Assembly (NCBI RefSeq): GCF_012910705.2
Contig: NZ_WTVG02000033.1
Coordinates: forward strand, 62,001 to 126,000
Source: Aromatoleum anaerobium
GTDB lineage: Bacteria > Pseudomonadota > Gammaproteobacteria > Burkholderiales > Rhodocyclaceae
DNA: 64,000 nucleotides
Reading direction: 5' to 3'
The number at the start of each line of letters is the position of its first letter. Within the stretch, counting starts at the first letter, position 1. Below the pieces are notes generated by a model. That model was not told the origin of the DNA, made no database searches, and saw nothing but the letters and a program-made list of their open reading frames with translations. Position numbers and translations under genes: made by a program. This document shows, in pieces, positions 58,486 through 64,000 of the stretch.

Positions 58486-59583
58486 ATGGCCCTGATATTC
58501 CCGCGCCTGGCGCGCAATTTCGTGAAGAACGGCTACTACCCGACCGACCAGGCGACGCTCGAACGGATCGTCGCCGCCCTCGATGTGGCGGGCAATGAGC
58601 TACGGATCCTGGATCCGTGCTGCGGAGAAGGCGCTGCGCTCCACCAGGTCAGGGAAGCGCTGACTGGATGCGGTGCCGCCGTTCAGGCATTCGGCGTCGA
58701 GTTCGATGCCGAGCGCGCCTGGCATGCGAAATCCGTCCTGGACCTCGCGATTCACGCCGACATTCAGGATGCCGTCGTATCGCCCAGGTCCATGGGCCTC
58801 TTGTTCCTGAATCCGCCCTATGGTGACGCGGTGGCCGACCGGGCGCAGACCGGCGACAAAGGGCCGGACCGACTCGAGAAGATCTTCTTCCGGCGAACCT
58901 TTCAAACCCTTGCGTTCGGCGGTGTCCTCGTTCTCATCGTGCCCTACTACGTGATTGACGCGGAGTTCGCAGGCCTTCTTGCGCGCAACTTCGATCGCAT
59001 TCGCTTCCATATGGCCCCGGAGCAGCAGTTCAAGCAGTGCGTGGTGTTCGGCGTTCGGCGCCGTTCGGACTGGCCTGAATCCCGCACTGTGTCGGCACTC
59101 ATCGCTGCCGGCAAGGGCGAGGCACTCGATCAGGTGTTGCCCGAGAGCTCGAAGACCGAGCCGTATGCCGTTCCGGAGATTGCGGGCGGGGAGGGACGCT
59201 TCCACGCGGTCCGCATCGACGCCGCACAGCTCGCTGCCGAGGTGGTGCGACTGCACCAGCACAGTCTCTGGCCGCAGTTCCGGACCCACTTCGGGGGCAC
59301 GAATGGCATGCACCGCGCGCCGTTGACCGAAATGGGGCGTTGGCATCTGGCGCTGGCGCTGGCGGCAGGTCAGGCGCACGGAGTCGTGACCTCAGGTAGC
59401 GGTCGCACCCTGTTGATCAAGGGCGACACGTACAAGGACAAGGTCCGGTCGGTCGAGCTCTCGGAAAGCCCGGATGGGAGCGTCAGTGAAACCGTCATTC
59501 TCACCGATCGGTTCGTACCGGTGATACGGGGGATCGATTTCACGCCTGGGCCCGGGCTCGGGTCCATCGTCACGATCCAATAG
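58486..59583 (+). CDS. DUF6094-type SAM-dependent DNA methyltransferase
   Basis: 365 residues from MALIFPRLARNFVKNGYYPTD, preceded by GAGGAGG. Motif I is ILDPCCGEGAAL (about 45) and motif IV is LFLNPPYGD (about 105), the N-P-P-Y signature of N6-adenine or N4-cytosine amino-methyltransferases. A C-terminal part of about 200 residues has no recognised domain. Proteins of this type sit in ICE accessory regions next to a large helicase, as here. Whether it protects the element from restriction, marks its DNA or acts in defence is unknown. The upstream ATG at 58390 lies inside leader copy D. Confidence 0.82.
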   Translation: MALIFPRLARNFVKNGYYPTDQATLERIVAALDVAGNELRILDPCCGEGAALHQVREALTGCGAAVQAFGVEFDAERAWHAKSVLDLAIHADIQDAVVSPRSMGLLFLNPPYGDAVADRAQTGDKGPDRLEKIFFRRTFQTLAFGGVLVLIVPYYVIDAEFAGLLARNFDRIRFHMAPEQQFKQCVVFGVRRRSDWPESRTVSALIAAGKGEALDQVLPESSKTEPYAVPEIAGGEGRFHAVRIDAAQLAAEVVRLHQHSLWPQFRTHFGGTNGMHRAPLTEMGRWHLALALAAGQAHGVVTSGSGRTLLIKGDTYKDKVRSVELSESPDGSVSETVILTDRFVPVIRGIDFTPGPGLGSIVTIQ

Positions 59584-59758
59584 GGCAGGGCAAACGCGCT
59601 GCCCGTTGGTGTTGCGGAGCACCGCTCCGCCTCGCCTTGCTGGCCCTCGGCGCCGGCGCTTTGACCACTACCACTGCAACCCGAAGGGGCTCCCTCTGCG
59701 GGGGCGAGCTCACCGTTGTGTTGTCTTCCAGCCATCTATCATTCTTTGGGAGAACGAG

Positions 59759-60382
59759 ATGCAGCAGGAAATCGATATGTGGGTGCTCGTGCGACACCGT
59801 GACGTGTCCGCACTGTCGAGCGCGGGCCGCAACTGCTCGACGACGGATCGCGAGTGGCGGGCGGGCTGCCTCGAGTATCTTCAGACCGCGCTGCTGTGCC
59901 ACCCGGGCACGCTTGCGCGGACGGAGGTCGTCTGGCCGCTGTTGTGCCGGGCGCCCGACGAAGCCGAGACGTTCTGGTCGACCATCCGAGTGCTTCGGGC
60001 CAAGTTCAACCACGCGCTCGCAAGTACCCTGAATCGCTTGTGCGCACTGCTTCCCGAAGCGGGTGCCGACCAGATGGAGATCCAGATCGGGACCGATGGC
60101 GGAATCGATTGGCCGGAGGCCCTGTTTCCGATGGGCGCCGCGCTCCTCACGCACGTTGCGGAGCGACTGCAGGACACGCATGACTTCGACACTTCCGGCG
60201 AGGCCGTCCTCCACGTGCTGACCGACCTGGCGCGCCTTCTGTCCGACCATCTCCCCGATCAGTCGCCGTTCTTCGATGCGATCGCGCGGTCGGTGCGTGT
60301 GCCGAGCGACAAGGTGCTGATGTCGGCGCTGGCGCAGGGCGAGTTGCTCTTGCTTCCGGTCCGGCGCATCAGCGACGCGTAG
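59759..60382 (+). CDS. Hypothetical protein of the integrated element
   Basis: 207 residues beginning MQQEIDMWVLVRHRDVSALSSAG, mostly alpha-helical, without a recognised domain. The start is supported by GGGAGA eight bases upstream. It lies between the methyltransferase and a series of small genes all on the plus strand and separated by 100-180 base leaders. Confidence 0.65.
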   Translation: MQQEIDMWVLVRHRDVSALSSAGRNCSTTDREWRAGCLEYLQTALLCHPGTLARTEVVWPLLCRAPDEAETFWSTIRVLRAKFNHALASTLNRLCALLPEAGADQMEIQIGTDGGIDWPEALFPMGAALLTHVAERLQDTHDFDTSGEAVLHVLTDLARLLSDHLPDQSPFFDAIARSVRVPSDKVLMSALAQGELLLLPVRRISDA

Positions 60383-60490
60383 TTTCTCCTGGGGCGGCCG
60401 TGCTGCCGCGATTCCATTGTCCTCTCTCATCACCCGTCGGGTTGCACGCCCGGTGGGTGCGGCGACCGACGGGACATTCAGGAGCGCATC

Positions 60491-60832
60491 ATGCACACAT
60501 TGCGAAACTTCAACCGTGTGGCGGACGAGTACGAGCTTGCGCAGCGTCAGCCACTTCGCGTCGCCTTGATGACGGCGGGTAACCCGGACCTCGGTCAGGA
60601 CCCCACGCAAACACTTCTCGGCGTCCGGAATCGCCTGGCGCCGGTGGCATCCCTTGGAGACGCGAGCCGTGTTGTCTGCCGCTTCATCGTCGAGCACCAA
60701 GTCGGCGGCGGCAATTGGGTGGGTGGACAAGTCCTTGACGGTTGCGGCCAGCAGGTCGCACGCGTGAGTTACAACGGACGGGTCTGGCTACCTGCTCCCA
60801 GGGCAGTGCCGCAACCAGTTGCCCAGACGTAG
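60491..60832 (+). CDS. Small hypothetical protein of the integrated element
   Basis: 113 residues: MHTLRNFNRVADEYELAQRQ..., with LLGVRNRLAPVASLGDASRVVCRFIVEHQVGGGNWVGGQV in the middle suggesting a compact alpha/beta fold. An AGGAG precedes the ATG. A GC-rich hairpin with imperfect pairing (60431-60459) lies in its leader. No family recognised. Confidence 0.6.
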   Translation: MHTLRNFNRVADEYELAQRQPLRVALMTAGNPDLGQDPTQTLLGVRNRLAPVASLGDASRVVCRFIVEHQVGGGNWVGGQVLDGCGQQVARVSYNGRVWLPAPRAVPQPVAQT

Positions 60833-60864
60833 TTTTCCGGCGACGCCATCGAGTTGACGCCGCG

Positions 60865-60909
60865 CGCTGTCAGCCCCTGAAACAGCGACGGCCCCTCGGG
60901 GCCCGGGGC
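60865..60909 (+). promoter_or_regulatory. Structured leader RNA motif, copy E
   Basis: Stem 1 CGCTG/CAGCG (60865-60869 with 60883-60887), loop TCAGCCCCTGAAA; stem 2 GGCCC/GGGCC region (60890-60903); GGGGC (60905-60909) pairs perfectly with GCCCC of loop 1 (60873-60877). It begins only 33 bases after the preceding stop, so it is probably inside a polycistronic transcript. Confidence 0.8.
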
Positions 60910-60925
60910 ATTCGTCCTTCATCCA

Positions 60926-60992
60926 CCCCCATCGGGAAGATCCGCTTCCCCGATGGGGGGCGGCATCTCCCCATTTTACGAGGAGCTCTGCC
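60926..60992 (+). promoter_or_regulatory. Leader hairpins before the small gene at 60993
   Basis: A strong hairpin (60926-60939 with 60945-60959, one bulge) shares the core ATCGGGAAG-N5-CTTCCC with the DUF3577 leader. It is followed by GGCA-CTCC (60962-60970) able to pair with GGAG-TGCC (60982-60992), hiding the ribosome site. Confidence 0.6.
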
Positions 60993-61112
60993 ATGGAAAA
61001 CGTCAATTTCACCGACCTCGAAGCCACGCTCTCGGGCGTGGACGCCAGGCCCTTGTCCCGCGTCCGGTTCGCCTCCCTACCCGGATCGCCCTGGGCGATT
61101 GCCATCCGTTGA
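60993..61112 (+). CDS. 39-residue hypothetical protein
   Basis: MENVNFTDLEATLSGVDARP...WAIAIR, ending TGA directly before an ATG. GAGGAG lies eight bases before the start. Its placement after leader copy E and directly before the next gene suggests a real small gene or a leader peptide that couples translation to the gene at 61128. Confidence 0.5.
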   Translation: MENVNFTDLEATLSGVDARPLSRVRFASLPGSPWAIAIR

Positions 61113-61127
61113 ATGGAGGCACCCATC

Positions 61128-62090
61128 ATGTTGTCGATCGAGGGTTTCTCCGATTTGTACGCGGATGCCTGCGTCCGCGGCGAAAATGGCGAACTGTTGC
61201 TGCTCTCCTTGTACGGACGCGACACCTCCGTGCTGCAGTTCATGTCCGCCTTCTCCGTGCGTGGCGATCAGGGCGGCCTGCTCCACGCGGGGGAGGCCAC
61301 CTTCACCCTGGCCGATGAGGGAGTGCGACACACGGTGTTCGTCCCGGAGCCCGAGCGGCTCCAGAAGTTCACCGGCCGTTTCCCCGACCGGAACCTGTTT
61401 GGAAGCCTGACCCACACGTGGCTCTACGACCCGGTTCTGGTGCAACTCGACCGGCCAGGGGGAGCCGCCTGGCTGGTGAGTGATGAGCGCGAGGTGCCGC
61501 GCTCCGAACTGTGGGCCCTGATCCGGGACCTCAGCCCGCTGCCGCTCCTCGATCACTGGCGCGATCCGCTGCTCGACGGTCTGGGCGATCGGCTCTGCAT
61601 GCCGCTGAGCCGCTTCAAGTTCCCGCCGCTCGGCAAGGTCGGCGGCGTTCGTGTCACGCTGGAGGAGCGGTTCCAGGACATCGTTTCGATGGCCGTCAAT
61701 CAGGGTGTGTTGACGCTCGAGGCGGACGACCTGCCCGCTGACGCGGCGGGACGGATCCGGGCGATCGCCGAAGCATTGCCGCCCGTGCGGGCTCAGTCCA
61801 AGCCCTTGTTCGAGCTCGGTCGCGTGGTCATGACAGCAGGGGTCGAGCCGCTCCTCGAGCGCTATCCGGATCTTGTCGACCGCTGTCTCGGCGCCTACCT
61901 ACGAGGCGATTGGGGTGTGAGCTCCGAACCCGAGCAGAACGACGAGGCCGTGCGGTCGGGCGACCGCATATTCGCCGCGTATCCGATCGACCTGGCTCGG
62001 CCGAGCGCGGGCTACGGCGCCAATACGTTGTGGATCATCACCGAAGCGGACCGCAGCGTCACGACCTTGCTGCTACCCGAAGAGTACTGA
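61128..62090 (+). CDS. Hypothetical protein of the integrated element
   Basis: 320 residues from MLSIEGFSDLYADACVRGENGELLLLSLYG. A start at 61113 (MEAPIM), immediately after the preceding stop, is possible, but GGAGG at 61116-61120 favours 61128. The C-terminus (GANTLWIITEADRSVTTLLLPEEY) resembles the end of a group of plasmid and ICE proteins without known function; no catalytic motif is seen. Adjacent to the helicase gene, separated by a 120-base leader. Confidence 0.7.
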   Translation: MLSIEGFSDLYADACVRGENGELLLLSLYGRDTSVLQFMSAFSVRGDQGGLLHAGEATFTLADEGVRHTVFVPEPERLQKFTGRFPDRNLFGSLTHTWLYDPVLVQLDRPGGAAWLVSDEREVPRSELWALIRDLSPLPLLDHWRDPLLDGLGDRLCMPLSRFKFPPLGKVGGVRVTLEERFQDIVSMAVNQGVLTLEADDLPADAAGRIRAIAEALPPVRAQSKPLFELGRVVMTAGVEPLLERYPDLVDRCLGAYLRGDWGVSSEPEQNDEAVRSGDRIFAAYPIDLARPSAGYGANTLWIITEADRSVTTLLLPEEY

Positions 62091-62150
62091 GGCAAAAGCG
62101 TTCGGGGCGAATACGTCCGCCTTCGGCTATCGCCCCATTCTTCCACATCA

Positions 62151-62207
62151 AACCCATGCGGGGACACGTACCCGCATGGGTTCGGTCTCCGCCTTCTCGA
62201 GGAGACC
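62151..62207 (+). promoter_or_regulatory. Leader hairpins before the helicase gene
   Basis: A perfect 12-bp hairpin (62151-62162 with 62171-62182, loop of eight) is followed by GGTCTCC (62184-62190) pairing with GGAGACC (62201-62207), which contains the ribosome site three bases before the ATG. The second hairpin has the same two arms as the one before the DUF3577 gene. Confidence 0.65.
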
Positions 62208-62210
62208 TCC

Positions 62211-64000
62211 ATGCAACTCGCACATGCCGACTTCGCGTCGGCGCTCGTCCTTCCGGAAGCTGCCCAGCTGTCGCTGGCGGAGTTCGTCGACGACTTCGGC
62301 GCCAGCCTGCTGGACGCCGTTCGACGCCAGAATCCTCCCGTCTACGACGGCGCAGCCGATCCGCGGCGCGATGAGTTGATGGATCGGCTGCGCCGGAAGC
62401 CCTTTCCGGCGCAGCGCGATGCCGTCCAAGCCTTGACTCGCTTGCTGCTCGACACCGGCGACCCGGCGGCGATCCTCAATGCCGAGATGGGAACTGGCAA
62501 GACCATGATGGCGATTGCCGCGGCCGTCGTGATGCACGAGGCGGGCTTCCGCCGCACCCTTGTACTGTCTCCGCCTCACTTAGTGTACAAGTGGCGCAGG
62601 GAAATCATGCTGACCGTGCCGGATGCTCGAGTCTGGATACTCAACGGGCCGGATACCTTGCAGAAGCTGCTCACACTGCGCGCGATGCGTACGGTGCCCG
62701 CAGTGCCAGAGTTTTTCGTGCTCGGGCGCGTGCGGATGCGCATGGGTTTCCACTGGCGGCCCGCGTTCAACGTACGCAGGACGGTTTATCGGGACGAGCT
62801 CGGCGCGCGCCACGTCGCCGCCTACGCCACTTGTCCGGACTGCGGGCAATGGCTGACGGACAGGGCCAACGACTCCGAGCTGCCAATGTCGGCGGCGCGG
62901 GCGAAGGTCGTGCTCGACGAGAATCGAAGTGCTTGCCCTCATTGCAGCGGGCGCCTGTGGACCTTGACCCGTAAGGGCAAGCCGCAGCGCTCGCATCGCG
63001 AACTCGTCATGGACGCGTTGCAGCAGCTGCCGACCATCGGCGTGAAGACCGCTGACAACCTGGTCCGACGATTTGGCGAGGAGATGCTCGGCGCCATGCT
63101 GGCGGACAACGTGCACGAGTTCATCAACCTGATGGACGAGGAGGGGGAGCTCGTCTTCTCCGACCGCCAGGCCGCACGCATGGAGCGCGCCATGGCCGCC
63201 ATGGCCGCCATGGAGATCGGCTTCGGCCAGGGCGACTACCAGGCGACGGAATTCGTTAAACGGTACTTGCCCCAAGGCTATTTCGGGCTGCTGGTGGTCG
63301 ACGAGGGGCATGAGTACAAGAACGCCGGAAGCGCACAGGGACAAGCCATGGGCGTCCTGGCCGCCAAGTGCAGCAGGACGCTGCTGCTCACCGGCACGCT
63401 GATGGGCGGCTACGCCGAGGACCTGTTCTATCTCCTCTGGCGTCTCAATCCGAGGGCGATGATCGACGACGGCTACCGCCCGAACGTGCGTCGCAGCCTG
63501 GGCCCAGCAGCAATGGCTTTCATGCGCGACCACGGTGTCGTGAAGGACATCTACCGGGAGGCGGAAAGCCGCTCCCATCGGACTGCGAAGGGCAAGACGA
63601 TCAGCCATCGAACGGCCAAAGCCCCCGGCTTCGGCCCGAAGGGCATCATGCGGTATGTGCTTCCCTGCACGGTCTTCCTGAAGCTCAAGGACATCGACGG
63701 CGACGTGCTGCCATCGTACCGCGAGGTGTTCGAATCGGTGGCGATGACGGAGGCTCAGCGCGAGGGCTACACGAAGCTCGCGGCGCTCCTCACGGCCGAG
63801 TTGCGCCAAGCGCTGCGCTGCGGTGACGCGACGCTGCTCGGTGTGGTGCTCCAGGTGCTGCTGGCGTGGCCCGACTGCTGCTTCCGCGACGAGCTCGTCA
63901 GGCACCCTCGAACCGGCGCCCAGCTTGCGTATCAGATGGCAGTCTTCGACGACGGGGACGTGAGCCCTAAGGAAGCGGCGCTGATCGAACTTTGCCGCCG
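62211..64000 (+). CDS. SNF2-like DEAD/DEAH helicase of the integrated element, 5' part
   Basis: The frame is open from the ATG at 62211 to the window end, giving at least 596 residues. Motif I is NAEMGTGKTMMAIAAA (about 84), motif Ia LVLSPPHLVYKWRRE, then a zinc-binding insertion (CPDCGQW and CPHCSGR), motif II VVDEGHEYKN (about 363) and motif III LLLTGTLMGG. This is a superfamily 2 helicase with a large insertion between motifs Ia and II. The pair methyltransferase/helicase recurs on ICEs; a role in element maintenance, DNA processing or phage defence is open. A short repeat encoding AMAAMAAM occurs at about 63189-63209. Confidence 0.85.
   Translation, partial: MQLAHADFASALVLPEAAQLSLAEFVDDFGASLLDAVRRQNPPVYDGAADPRRDELMDRLRRKPFPAQRDAVQALTRLLLDTGDPAAILNAEMGTGKTMMAIAAAVVMHEAGFRRTLVLSPPHLVYKWRREIMLTVPDARVWILNGPDTLQKLLTLRAMRTVPAVPEFFVLGRVRMRMGFHWRPAFNVRRTVYRDELGARHVAAYATCPDCGQWLTDRANDSELPMSAARAKVVLDENRSACPHCSGRLWTLTRKGKPQRSHRELVMDALQQLPTIGVKTADNLVRRFGEEMLGAMLADNVHEFINLMDEEGELVFSDRQAARMERAMAAMAAMEIGFGQGDYQATEFVKRYLPQGYFGLLVVDEGHEYKNAGSAQGQAMGVLAAKCSRTLLLTGTLMGGYAEDLFYLLWRLNPRAMIDDGYRPNVRRSLGPAAMAFMRDHGVVKDIYREAESRSHRTAKGKTISHRTAKAPGFGPKGIMRYVLPCTVFLKLKDIDGDVLPSYREVFESVAMTEAQREGYTKLAALLTAELRQALRCGDATLLGVVLQVLLAWPDCCFRDELVRHPRTGAQLAYQMAVFDDGDVSPKEAALIELCR

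Noticed and set aside
59584-59758. Sixth copy of the pseudoknot leader before the 59759 gene
   Set aside because: CTGCAACC and GGGG tracts occur but the loop start TCAGYCCC and the pairing stems are missing.
62580-63905. 441-residue minus-strand frame near the window end
   Set aside because: Antisense to the helicase frame, which has clear helicase motifs and stays open to the window edge.

Overview
This is a high-GC window whose gene content and order fit a betaproteobacterium of the Rhodocyclales (Azoarcus / Aromatoleum / Thauera type). The assignment rests on gene order and protein character (rimP-nusA-infB-rbfA-truB-rpsO-pnp-dksA, a hutHUIG operon, ppsR/ppsA, DUF2863, an RpfE-like protein beside recJ); no 16S gene or database comparison is available.

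Positions 1 to about 49,870 are core chromosome. In order they hold: a partial nagZ, uvrC, pgsA and a tRNA-Gly/tRNA-Cys/tRNA-Gly cluster closed by a strong terminator; an alkaline-phosphatase-superfamily protein, a DUF1178 protein and tRNA-Leu; a DEAD-box RNA helicase; the histidine degradation operon hutH-hutU-hutI-hutG on the minus strand; a membrane diguanylate cyclase; a LOG-family protein; a lemA/TPM/TPM operon whose middle gene carries two apparent frameshifts; prfB with its programmed +1 frameshift; ompW; recJ; lolC-lolD; comEC; small metabolic and membrane genes; msrB; the ppsR/ppsA divergent pair; a hydroxybutyrate dehydrogenase and a patatin-like lipase; a 2,4-dienoyl-CoA reductase; the rimP-pnp translation and RNA-metabolism cluster, where rimP contains an in-frame amber codon; dksA; and tRNA-Pro, tRNA-Arg and tRNA-His.

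At the 3' end of tRNA-His the window enters an integrated mobile element, about 49,870 to beyond 64,000. It starts with a tyrosine integrase and a DUF4224 gene, followed by an IS110-family insertion and scrambled gene fragments. Then come a degraded HD-type hydrolase gene, a KfrA-like coiled-coil regulator, and an accessory block typical of integrative and conjugative elements: DUF3577, DUF3275, a DUF6094-type methyltransferase, several unknown proteins, and a large SNF2-like helicase that runs off the window. The far end of the element and its conjugation genes are not in the window.

The most unusual signal lies in the element's intergenic regions. Five copies (four on +, one on -) of a structured leader RNA motif precede its genes. 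Each copy has a hairpin with a nearly invariant 13-nt loop (TCAGYCCCTGNAA), a second small hairpin, and a downstream GGGG/GGGA tract that can pair with the first loop to form a pseudoknot. The bases of all three helices differ between copies while pairing is kept. Separately, several of the genes have a hairpin that hides the ribosome binding site. This looks like a shared post-transcriptional control layer for the element.
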